64,000 bases of DNA, taken from NCBI GenBank assembly GCA_022414725.1, contig CM039463.1, forward strand, positions 87,375,700 through 87,439,699. The letters run 5' to 3'. The DNA is from Microglena sp. YARC (taxonomy: Eukaryota > Chlorophyta > Chlorophyceae > Chlamydomonadales > Chlamydomonadaceae). Made by a program: the position numbers and the translations under genes. Positions within the stretch are counted from its first letter, which is position 1, and the number at the start of each line of letters is the position of its first letter. Below, one piece after another: positions 41,588 to 53,421 of this stretch. A model generated the notes under the pieces. It saw only the letters and a program-made list of their open reading frames with translations. It was not told where the DNA came from and did no database searches.

Positions 41588-42498
41588 TCGGGAGTATAAA
41601 AAAAAAAAAAGGGGGGGACACCTGTCCCTAAAAACCTGAGGGGGGCTGACCCCCCCCCCCCCCCCCCCCTTTAAATCGAAATACCCCCTTTTTAAAAAAC
41701 TTAGATATAGATTGTGGGGGTTTACAGTATGGCGCACATAATGGCATCCTCGGAATTCCCACACAGGGATTGTCTGATAGCCAAAATTCAATTTTCAACC
41801 CCATTCACCCAACAACCCACCCACCCAAGGGGTAGATACTTATTGCATAAGGTCCAAAGTGGTGCCAATGGACTGCTCTTGCCAAGGCCTACTCATGGGT
41901 GGTCTCAGAATGTCATTTGGAGGTCTGAGTAAAAAGCTAGAAAACAACTGAGGAAGGCTGACCCCATTCACCCACACACCCAAGGGGTAGATACTTATTG
42001 CATCCACCCACCCAAGGGGTAGATACTTATTGCATAAGGTCCAAAGTGGTGCCAATGGACTGCTCTTGCCAAGGCCTACTCATGGGTGGTCTCAGAATGT
42101 CATTTGGAGGTCTGAGTAAAAAGCTAGAAAACAACTGAGGAAGGCTGACCCCATTCACCCACACACCCAAGGGGTAGATACTTATTGCATCCACCCACAC
42201 AAGGGGTAGATACTTATTGCATAAGGTCCAAAGTGGTGCCAATGGACTGCCCTTACCAAGGCTTACTCAAGGGTGGTCTCAGAATGCCATTTGGAGGTCT
42301 GAGTAAAAAGTTAGAAAAAAACCTGAGGAGGGCTGACCCCCCCCCCCCCCCCCCCCCCCCCCCTCCCCCTAAATGAGGTGCTCAGAATGACCTATAAAAA
42401 TGTCTCATAATATCGCAATGATACATGCGAGAACAGCCCCATTATCAGAAAAAATCAATCGGGAGAATGAAAATTTTGGAGGCCTTGACACCTCCTGA
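41588..42498 (-). mobile_element. Element F, copy 2, expanded (inside C2)
   Basis: The 911-bp insertion has short inverted ends (TCGGGAG and, inverted, TCAGGAG) and a CCCTT target duplication (41583-41587 and 42499-42503). The uninterrupted site is visible in C3 (AAGGGTGCTAC near 53377). It has two poly(C) runs (about 41649 and 42340) and a 187-bp internal direct repeat (start points near 41842, 42029 and 42216). The related copy at 12351-12579 lacks the internal array. Confidence 0.75.
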
Positions 42499-43009
42499 CC
42501 CTTCATTTTTGATGATAGGTTAAACCCTCTTCTCCTGTGTCAACAATGGCCAAGCGCTCAAGCAGACAGACAAGCAAGTAAGCATGCGTGCAACAGACAG
42601 GCACGCAGGTAGGCAACCAAGCCACTTTTCCATGGGCTGAACACTCTTTGCCTAGCACCTCCAAGCTGCAGTCACCATCCAGATAGTCAGCCAATCAGTC
42701 ACTAGGGAGGAAGATAGAAAGGCAGGCATACAGACAGGCATGCACGAAAGGAGGCATGCAAGCAGGTGGACACTATTTAGGCATGTGATCAAGTCAGAAT
42801 TCCCTAGGCCACATTGTTGTGAAACCCTACCTACAAGCAACCTTCAGACCGCTTCCACACAGAGCATGGGTCCCTGCAAAAAAGAAGGGCGGGCATAGTT
42901 ACATATATTGACACCTTTTGTGCTGTTTTTGCGTATTGGTAGGGAGATCCCCCTGGAAGTACAACCTGCCTCAAGCTTGGGTACCTGAACCTCAGGTCCT
43001 ACCCCAGCC

Positions 43010-43772
43010 TTGCACTGTCCACACTTGCCTGAGTTTACCATGCAGAATGGATCCGAAAGACCCAAGCATAAAGACAAGGTTGGACTGTCACCCAACATCC
43101 AGCAAAGCAAGGAGAACCAGTCTCCACCACAACGCAAGAGGCAACGTTCCAAGACTACCACAACCACTACGAGTGAACCCAATGTGAAGATGCATGCCAT
43201 GGACATGGGTCTAGCGCGTCAGCCAAATATACACAGTGCTGCCACCATCTATCATGCAGGGTCTCAAGGGATAACTGCCACGCATGATCTCCTGATACAA
43301 TGCTCAAGGGCACCATGCAGCCAGGGCAGTGCATGATCCCACTAGAGTGTAAGGCCCCATGTCCTTTCAAGCTCTACTCTCAGGCCCAGGAGAGAACAGG
43401 TGGAAGTATGACTCACATAAGAGTTGGGAGCAAGTTGTCCCGGCATCCTACTTTGCACAGAGCCAACTAATCATGCTGCCATCCCAAGCTGAAGCCATGC
43501 TCCTGGGACAGTACACTCCACATACCACCATATTTGACCGTGTCCAGAGCAACGTCGGGTGGGCTGCCGAGATGCTGCAATTTATGCAGCTTATTCATGC
43601 GGTGGCAGTACAGCAGTGCCGACCGGGCTTCCTGGTTGAGGAGTTGACGACGAAAGGGCCGCTGGCTGCAAGATACCATGCATCCAGCAGATGCACTGAC
43701 AACCTACACAGGTCTAGCACAGACGGATCGGTTGCGAGAATTAGCGGAACCGATGTAAGGGAATTTGTGTAG
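43010..43772 (+). CDS. Conserved C2 frames (two, adjacent)
   Basis: Frames 43010-43336 and 43359-43772 correspond to the antisense frames of C1 and C3. The second reads GENRWKYDSHKSWEQVVPAS, then FDRVQSNVGWAAEMLQFMQL, and ends SGTDVREFV. They may be exons of one gene or a frameshifted single frame, as the first ends just before the second opens. No known domain. Confidence 0.45.
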
Positions 43773-44993
43773 GAGATAGGACGAGAGCATTGGTCAAATT
43801 TCAAAAACAATCTGACGCACTACCCCGCGCTTGTCCATGCGGAAGGCGGCAGAGGGCGTTGCGCTGTAATCTGAAAAGAAAGCTGGAAAGAAAGGAGGTT
43901 ACAAAGCAGGACGCCAAAAATATCAAGTAGCAACGAACACATGCGTTGGGCGAGGGAGGGAAGAATATTATGTAGGAGTACGAGAGGTAGAATTAAGGTT
44001 GGCGTGGCTTACCTTGGCCAAATTGCAGAGGCTCTAATCACTCTGTGGTGGGCTCTAATCGGACGGCCATTTCGCCATGCCGCGTCCGATCCGCCTTGGT
44101 TAATGTACGTGAAAGGCTGGTGAAAGGACACCCTGCGAAAACATCTATCAAAATTAGTAAGACACTGACAGGTCATCGCAAGTCGGACTAATATTTCAGT
44201 GTGACTTAGGCTTTCATCACAGTGATTAAAATCGTCCTGGTTTCGCCCTACAACAGCACCATTTTCGACGCATGCAGCGATAGCACATCGGTGACTTCGG
44301 GTGTCCATTTTCCCGAATGAAGGCTATTCGCCAACAAGTAGTTCGCGCTAGTACTTCGTTGCCAAATTGTACACTCTATCTCGGAATCGCTGGCAGAGCT
44401 TCGCAGGTTCGCAAGAATGACCCCTCGAAAAGGTTGCTAACAGACCCACGAGCGGCAGAAAGCTGCATACCCCTTTGCGTATTACAACTCAGTAGTTATC
44501 GTGCGATCGAGGAGTTATTGGTCACGCTTCAGTCTACGATAAGTTCAGGGTGTCTGTCGTGATCACTGGTTTGCGGTGAGCCAAACATTTCGTCCACTGT
44601 ACGCCTACCTTTATCTGTAGTTCCGCTGCGAATCGTGTCTTTCGCCTACATTTAGCGAAATTGTCACTTCCCCGAGTGAAAAGGACAGGACGTGAATGCA
44701 AGAATCGAGAGCGTAGGCCATACAGGGGTAGGGCAGGCTAGGAAAAGATGCCCATGCAAGACAGGTTGCAGGCGGCCTAGGGCGTGTCGAGCTTAACAGG
44801 ACCGTTCACTGCGAGAACCTAACAGGCGCTACGTGTACTCGAAGCCTACAGGGAAGAGCAGGAACAGCGAGCAGCCAATGCCAGAAAGCCGACAGGATGT
44901 CCTGGCGGGTGCGATAAATTCGAAGAAAAATTCGTATGCGTGCGTATGTGTATGCGTGAGGTCCCTTAGGAACGAAACCAGCTCCGCTACCAG

Positions 44994-45341
44994 TGTAACA
45001 GCTCAGGATGCACTTAGCAGCCTGGGGGGTTATTCTAGTGTAACAGTCTACGTGATGTATGGTTATGTGTAAGTCGATATGCGTAAGCTAGCAGAACAGT
45101 AAGGGGGTTACCTAGGTAGGGGATGTAGAGTTGCTCGGGAAGAACGTCTTCGTGGAAGGAGTAGAAGGGTTCGTTCCGAGTAGCTCGTGTCTATGTACGC
45201 AACGTGTGCGTTGTGAGAGATGAGGCAGTACATGGGTATGGTACTGTATCATGTGCGTTCGTCACGTGGCTTACGGGTAAGGTGTACCCGTATGCCTTGC
45301 TGGAAGGCCAGAGTACCCGTGAAGGGTTCTGTACCGTTACA
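44994..45341 (-). repeat. 5' LTR of G1
   Basis: 348 bp. On the minus strand it is followed at once by CTGGTAGCGGAGCTGG (44978-44993). TGGTAGCGGAG would pair with the 3' end of a tRNA with acceptor CTCCGCTACCA, as expected for an initiator-Met-type primer in a green alga. Confidence 0.9.
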
Positions 45342-45346
45342 GGGAC

Positions 45347-45933
45347 ACCACTCTTGTGCGGTATATCATCCGCGTATCCGGATTGATTCTGCTCCATTGA
45401 GCATCAAGCTGTCGTCCAGCACACACACCCTGACAACCATCTCTACCTCCACTGCGCCCCCACCACCCCCTTCCCATCTCCCACGTCCCGTTGCGTAAGC
45501 AATCGCAGCCACCTCTCAACCACCTCCTGACCTATCATCTCTCCAGATCTCTCCCAAGTTGGCCTCCACCTCCAACTCGCCCCTCCCACCACCAGATTCC
45601 ATTTTTTCCCGCCCCAGTTGCTTAGCAATTTTTCACCACCTTTTCCAATCTCCTCCCCTCCCTTCGCCTCCAACCTCCCGAATCCTCATCCCCTGTTACC
45701 AGCCCCCCCCCCCCCCCCCCCCCTCTCCGCCGCTCCAATAACCCCCTCTGTCAACGCCCCCGACGCCACCCATCCTGCTCTGTGGCCACAACCGACGGAT
45801 CTTATCCGGCTGAACGCCTGATGGGGGGCACCTCCAGATCGCCGATGGCCACGTCGCTGGATTAATTCCAACTGTCGCCTATCCCTCATTCTTCATCCTG
45901 CCTCTTCCAAGGACTGCGTGAAGAATCCCTACA
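45347..45933 (+). other. Leader of element A
   Basis: Pyrimidine-rich sequence (many CCACC and CCTCC, a C run at 45703-45722) between the G1 insertion point and the A open frame. The other leader part is 20940-21080. Minus-strand G-rich frames here are shadows. Confidence 0.5.
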
Positions 45934-46956
45934 ATGGGACTACTTGACAAGGATTGCTTCATGCTCTTTACTGGACTTAAATCTGACTGGTTCAGATGGG
46001 AGCACTACATCAACGACGAGCTGGACATGGCTATCGATAGGCTAGGTGACTATAATGAACTCATTACGGGGGCCTGCATCATTGCTGCACACCTAGCCCC
46101 ACGAATCCTAGCCGAAGTAGACCATCTCTTTTCTCATCCCCAACTGATCCTTCCACACCTTGAAAGAATGTTTGGGACCCCGTCAGGCCACCTACATTGG
46201 TTTCAGGATTGCATGAATGGGATCCCTGATGATTCTTCACCTCCTAGCCACTTTGAAGGCCTTGTATTCTATTCTGCCAATTCTACTTCCCTTGCACTTG
46301 CCTTGTGCGAAGTCAAATACGAAGAAGAACGTGCTCGAGTACATGTACTGAATCATGGACATAGAAAAATGGAGTGGATTGACTTCTCCTGTGGTAAAGG
46401 AATCATTGTACATACATCGCCTGCCATCTTCCTAGATAGGCAGAGAGACCGCATTGCAACCAACTACCTCAGGTCATTGCAACCTGAATTTGATATTGTC
46501 CCTCCAGCATCTTTGTGCATCCCTGCTGCCACATCTGCTAGGGACAACAAATCTGTCCACAATGATGATGGGGACAGATCTGACCACTTGCATGGGGGGG
46601 AATTGCTATCACAGGCAGCCGAACTTGCACGTGCTCCCTCACCTGCAGTTATCCCTACACTCGCATCTGTCCTCCCTCCTGATGTCTCTAATGACTTGCA
46701 TGGGGGGGACATGAACACCTATGCTCCCACATCCACATCCCCATCCTGCTCTAGTGATGAGGAACCAACTCCCACTAAGCACAGCAACATCACCACCACC
46801 TGGCATACTGTCAGCCCCACTCCTGACATGATAACTGTCATCAGATCACACCACCTTCCACTCACCTCTGCCCTCCAAGGCATTCCCCACCTGCCCTTCC
46901 CACGCTACCACCACAGGACATGCAAGCGACCATGCATCCTTGTGGGTATCGGATGA
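45934..46956 (+). CDS. Element A protein of unknown function
   Basis: 340 codons from an ATG that opens MGLLDKDCFMLFTGL. The first two-thirds look globular (helical DRLGDYNELITGACIIAAHL; LPHLERMFGTPSGHLHW), the last third is Ser/Thr/Pro-rich and disordered. A short motif is repeated: DHLHGGE and DLHGGD. By position in a copia-like element without other genes, it could be a divergent Gag, but no zinc knuckle or other Gag hallmark is present. The frame is unbroken, so it is either young or maintained. Confidence 0.55.
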   Translation: MGLLDKDCFMLFTGLKSDWFRWEHYINDELDMAIDRLGDYNELITGACIIAAHLAPRILAEVDHLFSHPQLILPHLERMFGTPSGHLHWFQDCMNGIPDDSSPPSHFEGLVFYSANSTSLALALCEVKYEEERARVHVLNHGHRKMEWIDFSCGKGIIVHTSPAIFLDRQRDRIATNYLRSLQPEFDIVPPASLCIPAATSARDNKSVHNDDGDRSDHLHGGELLSQAAELARAPSPAVIPTLASVLPPDVSNDLHGGDMNTYAPTSTSPSCSSDEEPTPTKHSNITTTWHTVSPTPDMITVIRSHHLPLTSALQGIPHLPFPRYHHRTCKRPCILVGIG

Positions 46957-47039
46957 AGGACACACTTGTGAAGGGGAACATGGGGGGGTATATAGCATGA
47001 AAGGGAAATGTCCTGATGTACAGACAAGGAGACTGACCT

Positions 47040-47700
47040 ATGCATTGCATGCATCTGTGCACCCATGTGCTGATGTACAGAAGTACTGCTGCACTAAACT
47101 GCAATGCATCATGTGATGTGACCTATTCTTGCATGCAGATATAAGCATGAGCGATACCCTCGTGAGCTGATTTTCATCTGCGTGTAACATATTCCTGATG
47201 CACAGATGTACAGCCAGATGTACTGTACTGCACAGATTGAGGTGCTGTACGGTACTAATGTACAACCCATGTGTAATGCACTGCTGTACTGAATTGCTGT
47301 GCACTGAACTGTAATGCACTAACGTACTGCCCATGTGCTGATGTACAGAAGTACTGCTGCACTACACTGAGATAAACTGCAATGCATCATGTGATGTGAC
47401 CTATTCTTGCATGCCGATATAAGCATGAGCGATACCCTCGTGAGCTGACTTTCATCTGCATGCAACATAATCCTGATGCACTGATGTACAGCCTGACGTA
47501 CTGTACTGCACAGATTGAAGTGCTGTACGGTACAATCGTACAGCCCATGTGTAATGCACTGCTGTACTGAATTGCTGTGCACTGAACTGCACTGCTGTAC
47601 AACAGATCTGTTGCATGAGCGATACCCTCGTGTGATGATCTACATGTGCACCCATGTGCTGATGTACAGAAGTACTGCTGCACTAAACTGCAGTGCTGTA
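47040..47700 (+). repeat. 278-bp tandem repeat in element A
   Basis: Two full units and a partial one: GCAATGCATCATGTGATGTG lies at 47101 and 47379, ATAAGCATGAGCGATACCCT at about 47142 and 47421. Units contain many TGTACTGC and CTGTACAG motifs. Minus-strand frames through it are repeat products. Confidence 0.8.
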
Positions 47701-49139
47701 CAGCACTAGCGACCTGCAGATTCCATGTACCTTCCAGTGCATAGTCAACCTCATGGCATAGTTCCATAGTGCGATTTGATAATCCCCACCATCTGTTAAA
47801 TAATTAGTAATGAACACTCTAGGAATTAATTCTTGATCTGCCCCGTACTGCCACATGTACTTAGCCACGTGCTGTTCAAGCTTCTACCCCTTCGATGTTT
47901 TCATGCTGACAACATGATGCCTGCCCGATTCTAATTTAGCATTTCAGTACTTAGCCGTCACTCACAAATTATGGGGGAGCCTAGCACAGACATCATCAGT
48001 TGTATTCCCTGCAGCCCTTGCATTCCCTGCAGCTGTCATAGTTAAGATTACATTGATATGCAATGACCCAGCAGGCCCCAACAGCACCAGCAGTCCCTAC
48101 CGTCCCTGCATTTTCTTATCCGCCCCTAGTTCCCTTGCAGCGACCCTAGCTACCTCGCAGCCCCATGCTACTGACACCTTGTAGTTACCCTGCAGCATTC
48201 CTAGCTCGAGTCCGCCATCAGCTTGCCCTTGCAACTTCCCCAGCACGCCAGGCACCTAGTAGTTAAAACATTGCTCCCCATCTGTTGTATTAGACCTGAA
48301 CACTCTAGAATTTATTAGATTGTACGCCACCTGTACTGCCCCATGTACCTTCACAGGCAGTCAAATTTTGAATTTAGAATAATCCTAGTCTCTACCAGAT
48401 GTCTGCGTTTTAATTTAGGTTACAAGCAATCCAGCTACAACCCAAATTATGGGGGACTAGTCCAGACATCATGCCCTTCTCGTAACCAAGGTTATCTCCA
48501 CAAGCCTTAACCAAGCCTGGCAGTTTCCTTCCAGCCCCATATCAGCCCCTCTGCACCCTAGCATGCAGCCTACCTGCAGCTTCCTTTTAGTTTCCTAGCA
48601 GCTTCCCTGCAATCTAGCCTGCTGTCCCTTTGCAGCTTCCTATCAGGGCCAGCTACTTTAGTAGACTGACATTTCTTTGAAGACATCTGCTAATGTGCAA
48701 TGCCATCTTGAATCATTCCCTGCAGCTTCCCTGCAGCCCCTAGTAGTATGCCCTGCAGCCTCCTTGCAGCTCCTAGGAGTTCATCCCAGCACCCTCCTGA
48801 CAGGCTCGAGCCTGATCCCGCAGACCTTTCCTTGATATTGATTGATTGCACCATGAATGGCTGCTCTCTTCTATCCAGTTTAAGTCTGTACCTCCATGGC
48901 AGCCCTTTAAGCTGCCAGCCTAGATCAGTGATTGAGAGTTCTTTTGACATGATAACCACCTTTGCTGAGCCAGCCTGCCTCGCCACAGCCGGTATCATTT
49001 TATCATTAACTCCTTGACAAGCCTGATGAGTTACAAATGCATTGTACCTCCATTATAGTTTTTAATTGTCACTCTAGTTTTTTAACTCCTCTAATTCCTG
49101 GAATTCTTCAGAATGAAGAATACCAGGAATTGGGGGGGA
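47700..49139 (+). other. 3' non-coding part of element A
   Basis: No open frame of note. It is rich in CCTGCAG and CAGCTTCC. A block at 48280-48540 matches 57700-57970 in element B, including ACTGCCCCATGTAC, TTTTAATTTAGG, CCCAAATTATGGGGG and ACTAGTCCAGACATCATG. A third, weaker version lies at about 47770-48000. It ends with the purine tract before the 3' LTR. Confidence 0.6.
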
Positions 49140-49386
49140 TGTTATTCACCGGGTTTCACCGGTTCACCTAGAGTGACATAGAGTGCACAGGACTACCTCC
49201 CTGCTGCACTGTACTGCGATGCCGCTGCCAGCTATGGCACGGACTCTGATGCCGGTACCCTGAGGTGCCGCGCCATCTCAGTACTTCCTCCTAGCGCATT
49301 GATCGAATGCTTATCTAACTGTAAAGATCTTATCCTTACCGTCTTCCCCTCGTCTCTGTGCTCTGCACATACTCCGGAAATTCACA
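49140..49386 (+). repeat. 3' LTR of element A
   Basis: 247 bp, TGTTATTCACCGGG to AAATTCACA, followed by the GCCCT duplication. It sits directly 5' of the element B Gag and could be mistaken for that gene's 5' LTR; the target duplication shows it belongs to A. Confidence 0.85.
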
Positions 49387-49456
49387 GCCCTCGTAACTCC
49401 CCCTATCCCAACGCTCCGACCTACAACGCCAAGACTCCTACACAGAAGACCTCACC

Positions 49457-51216
49457 ATGCAATCTCCACGTATATTCACCGGTAACAACCTCTACACCTG
49501 GCGCATCGCCAGGCAGCATATACTCCTCGCCCTCAAATCAGATAGGGATACCATTGCCGTTGCTTTCGACTGCCAACAAGCGGTGGTCGCTGGCGAGCCT
49601 GCCGACTCTGATGGTTACCCTGCTGATGACATTACTTACCCTGTTATTGCGGGTGCTGATCCAGCTGTTCCGGCTCGTGGTGTCACCACCAGGATCTCAA
49701 CCTGGAAGAACAACAAGGCCTTCAAGATCATCATAGATCATGTATCAGATGCGATCCAGCAAGCCATTCATGCTAACACAGATATGGCCACTAGAGCTTT
49801 CAGGTTTCTGGATGCCCTGTACTCTGAGGAAGGCAGCAGGCTAGAGCACACCACTCTGACTGCCTTACTTGGAATACGTATGACTTCCACTGAATCCCTG
49901 CAGACATACCTCTCTAGGGCAGCTGATATGTATTCCCAGATACCCAAGATTACTGGCCTCCACGTGGACACCGTTTCTACCAGCACCTTCCTCAACCTGA
50001 TTGTCAAGGGACTGAACTCCCGCCCTGAATATGATGGGTATACCAATCAATTCAACCCCACAGCAATCACCACTTTTGCTATGCTCCAAAGTGCCATCTT
50101 CAACTGGTGTTTAGTGAAGCAAGTTGACCCTGCAACATCTCCTGAAGAGGCTGAAATGGCAGCTGCAGCTTACAGAGCCAGGAAGCCATTCAACAGCAAG
50201 CACCTCCCATTCAGAGACAGGACTATCTCCTACAAGAAGATGACCTGCTGGAACTGTGGGGGAATAGGCCATAGCTCCAGAGACTGCACCAGTGAGGACA
50301 CTGACCTGGCTTTCAGGCCAGCTGATTCAGATGAAGCTGGCCACGGATCCAAGTCAACTCCCAAGAACAGATCAGGAGATGACAAGGACTCTGACGACAA
50401 GAAGCCTCTCAAGAAGACCAGTGACAGGAGACAACGTCCCAGAAGATACCCAAGCAGGGGACGCCATGCCCACGTTGCTGATGGTGATCAGTCCACCTCC
50501 ACCTCCAACTCTGACAGTGAGGGTGAAGAACACAACTTCCTGTCCCTGGCGCTGGATGAAGACAACCTCCAGCCCATGAGATTTGCTACACCAACCAGAG
50601 GCAAGTCTGTTTCATTTGCCTTGCCACCTGACCCCCTGGCTAATACAGCATTCTTTGGACAAATAAGTGCTGATGATGAATGCACTATAGAAGATGATGG
50701 AGAAGTTTTCCAGGCAGCACTGCAGACAGAATGGATCATAGATACTGCAGCACACTCTCATGCAACCAGTAACATCTCCCATCTGCATGACATTCAGGAC
50801 CTCCCACAGCCTATTAGGCTGCAGCTGGCAGATCAAGACTCTCCACCTATCTTCTGCAAGCAGATAGGGAAGGCCAAGATCAGAGGCCATGGCAGGACTC
50901 TGATCATCCTGAACAATGTACTTCTTGCTGACTGCAACATGCCCAACATCATTAGCATTCATGCAGCCACCAGCCTGTGCCCAGACCTCCAAGTTCACCT
51001 GTCCAAGACCCAAGCCATACTCTCCATCCCAAGACCATCTGGTACCAAACTGCTCCTCTCATGCCCCAAAAGGCATGGACTCTACCTTACCCAAACTTCA
51101 CAAGTCACTGCCAGTAATCCCTCTATCCCTGTGGGCCCTCCCATTGCCTACATCATGATGGTTACCAAGCCTCCATCAACTCACACTGACTCTGAGACAG
51201 GGCAGTACCCACCCGG
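49457..51216 (+). CDS. Element B Gag and copia-type protease
   Basis: The ATG at 49457 has context CACCATGC. Residues about 1-230 resemble the UBN2-type Gag of copia elements (TGNNLYTWRIARQHILLALK; TTLTALLGIRMTSTESLQTY; ITTFAMLQSAIFNWCL). A CCHC zinc knuckle CWNCGGIGHSSRDC lies at about residues 260-273, then a Lys/Ser/Asp-rich linker, then a protease-like domain with EWIIDTAAHSHAT at about residue 428. The active-site triplet is D-T-A rather than D-S-G or D-T-G. The typical GAG-pre-integrase part follows weakly (CPKRHGLYLTQ). C3 interrupts the frame at 51217; after it the open frame resumes at 56371. Confidence 0.82.
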
Positions 51217-52104
51217 CACTCGGGGAAGTGACAATTTCGCTAAATGTAGGCGAAAGACACGATTTGCAGCGGAACTACAGATAAATGTAGGCGTACAGTG
51301 GACGAAATGTCTCGGCTCACCGCAAACCAGCGATCCCGACAGACACCCAGAACTTTTCGTAGACTGAAGCGTGACCAATAACTCCTCGATCGCACGTTAA
51401 CTACTGCGTTGTAATACGCGAAGGGGTATGCAGCTTTCTGTCGCTCAAGGGTCTGTTAGCAACCTTTTCGAGGGGTCATTCTTGCGAACCTGCGAAGCTC
51501 TGCCAGCGATTCCGAGATAGGGTGAACAATTAGGCAACGAAGTACTAGCGCGAACTTCTTGTTGGCGAATAGCTTTCATTCGGGAAAAGATCGCCCGAAG
51601 TCACCGATGTGCTTTCGCTGCATGCGTCGAAAATGGCGCTGTTGTAGGGCGAAACCAGGACGATTTTAATCACTGTGATGAAAGCCTAAGTCACACTTAA
51701 ATATTATTGTGACTTGCGATGACCTGTCAGTGCTCTTACTAATTTTGATAGATGTTTTCGCAGGGTGTCCTTTCACCAGCCTTTCACGTACATTTTAGCC
51801 AAGGCGGATTGGACGCGGCATGGCGAAATGGCCGTACGATTAGAGCCTTTGCAATATGGCCAAGGTAAGCCACGCCAACCTTCATTCTACCTCTCGTACT
51901 CCTACATGATATTCTTCCCTCCCTCGCCCAACGCATGTGTTCGTTGCTACTTGATATTTTTGGCGTCCTGCTTTGTTACCTCCTTTCTTTCCAGTTTTCT
52001 TTTCAGATTACTGCGCAACGCCCTCTGCCGCCTTCCACATGGACAAGCGCGGGGTAGTGCGTCAGATTGTTTTTGAAATTTGACCAATGCTCTCGTCCTA
52101 TCTC

Positions 52105-52865
52105 CTACACAAATTCCCTTACATCGGTTCCGCTAATTCTCGCAACCGATCCGTCTATGCTAGACCTGTGTAGGTTGTCAGTGCATCTGCTGGATCCATG
52201 GTATCTTGCAGCCAGCGGCCCTTTCGTCGTCAACTCCTCAACCAGGAAGCCCGGTCGGCGCTGCTGTACCGCCACCACATGAATAAGCTGCATAAATTGC
52301 AGCATCTCGGCAGCCCACCCGACGTTGCTCTGGACACGGTCAAATATGGTGGTATGTGGAGTGTACTGTCCCAGGAGCATGGCTTCAGCTTGGGGTGGCA
52401 GCATGATTCGTTGGCTCTGTGCAAAGTAGGATGCTGGGACAACTTGCTCCCAACTCTTATGTGAGTCATACTTCCACCTGTTCTCTCCTGGGCCTGAGTA
52501 GAGCTTGAAAGGACATGGGGCCTTACACTCTAGTGGGATCATGCACTGCCCTGGCTGCATGGTGCCCTTGAGCATTGTATCAGGAGATCATGCGTGGCAG
52601 TTATCCCTTGAGACCCTGCATGACAGATGGTGGCAGCACTGTGTATATTTGGCTGACGCACTAGACCCATGTCCATGGCATGCATCTTCACATTGGGTTC
52701 ACTCGTAGTGGTTGTGGTAGTCTTGGAACGTTGCCTCTTGCGTTGTGGTGGAGACTGGTTCTCCTTGCTTTGCTGTGTGTTGGGTGACAGTCCAACCTTG
52801 TCTTTATGCTTGGGTCTTTCGGATCCATTCTGCATGGTAAACTCAGGCAAGTGTGGACAATGCAA
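52105..52865 (-). CDS. Conserved C3 frames (two, overlapping)
   Basis: Frames 52865-52539 and 52575-52105 on the minus strand overlap by 37 bases in different phases. They match the C1 and C2 frames, with the same stops (CSQGSA and GTDVREFV). The second gives 156 codons without a known domain. Whether a splice or a frameshift joins them cannot be told. Confidence 0.45.
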
Positions 52866-53421
52866 GGCTGGGGTAGGACCTGAGGTTCAGGTACCTAAGC
52901 TTGAGGCAGGTTGTACTTCCAGGGGGATCTCCCTACCAATACACAAAAACAACACAAAGGGTGTCAATATATGTAACTATGCCCGCCCTTCTTTTTTGCA
53001 GGGACCCATGCTCTGTGTGAAAGCGGTCTGAAGGTTGCTTGTAGGTAGGGTTTCACAACAATGTGGCCTAGGGAATTCTGACTTGATCACATGCCTAAAT
53101 AGTGTCCACCTGCTTGCATGCCTCCTTTCGTGCATGCCTGTCTGTATGCCTGCCTTTTTATCTTCCTCCCTAGTGACTGATTGGCTGTCTATCTGGATGG
53201 TGACTTCTGCTTGGAGGTGCTAGGCATAGAGTTTTCAGCCCATGGAAAAGTGGCTTGGTTGCCTACCTGCGTGCCTGTCTGTTGCACGCATGTTTACTTG
53301 CTTGTCTGTCTGCTTGAGCGCTTGGACATTGTTGACACAGGAGAAGAGGGTTTAACCTATCATCAAAAATGAAGTAAAGGGTGCTACATAATTTAACTAT
53401 GCCTGCATTCTGTATTTGCAG

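Larger units (their letters stand above)
39303..44678 (-). mobile_element. CACTA-like element C, copy C2 (both ends complete)
   Basis: This is the only copy with both ends intact: CACTCGGGGAAGTCGACAGA at the left, and the right end read inward is CACTCGGGGAAGTGACAATT. The two ends share 13 perfect bases and then TCGCTAAATG. A 3-bp duplication AAA (39300-39302 and 44679-44681) fits the CACTA superfamily. It lies in the G1 leader. The content is inverted relative to C1 and C3. Element F is inserted inside at 41588-42498. No transposase was identified, so autonomy is doubtful. Confidence 0.75.
21081..45341 (-). mobile_element. Ty3/gypsy chromovirus G1, recently inserted
   Basis: It is bounded by two 348-bp LTRs (21081-21428 and 44994-45341), TGTAACAG...CGTTACA, that look identical base for base. 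The target duplication is GGGAC (21076-21080 and 45342-45346). The element reads on the minus strand: 5' LTR at 44994-45341, primer site next to it, leader, Gag-region frames (38870-34537), protease, reverse transcriptase/RNase H (to 27479), integrase (23550-22171), chromodomain (to 21562), purine tract (21429-21441), 3' LTR. Three later insertions (C1, T1, C2) split it. Without them it is about 9.9 kb, long for a chromovirus. Confidence 0.92.
20693..49386 (+). mobile_element. Copia-like element A, carrying gypsy G1 inside
   Basis: It is bounded by two 247-bp LTRs (20693-20939 and 49140-49386), TGTTATTCA...ATTCACA, with three differences seen, and a target duplication GCCCT (20688-20692 and 49387-49391). 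A purine tract (AATTGGGGGGGA) precedes the 3' LTR. Its own sequence is 20693-21080 and 45347-49386; everything between is G1. It carries one clear open frame (45934-46956) and no pol, so it is probably non-autonomous. The 3' non-coding part resembles that of element B. Confidence 0.85.

Noticed and set aside
47038..47767. Several overlapping His/Cys-rich minus-strand frames
   Set aside because: They follow the 278-bp tandem repeat in element A, with no independent support.
49140..51216. Reading the LTR at 49140 as the 5' LTR of the Gag-protease gene that follows
   Set aside because: The GCCCT target duplication and the purine tract before it show it is the 3' LTR of element A; the Gag belongs to element B.
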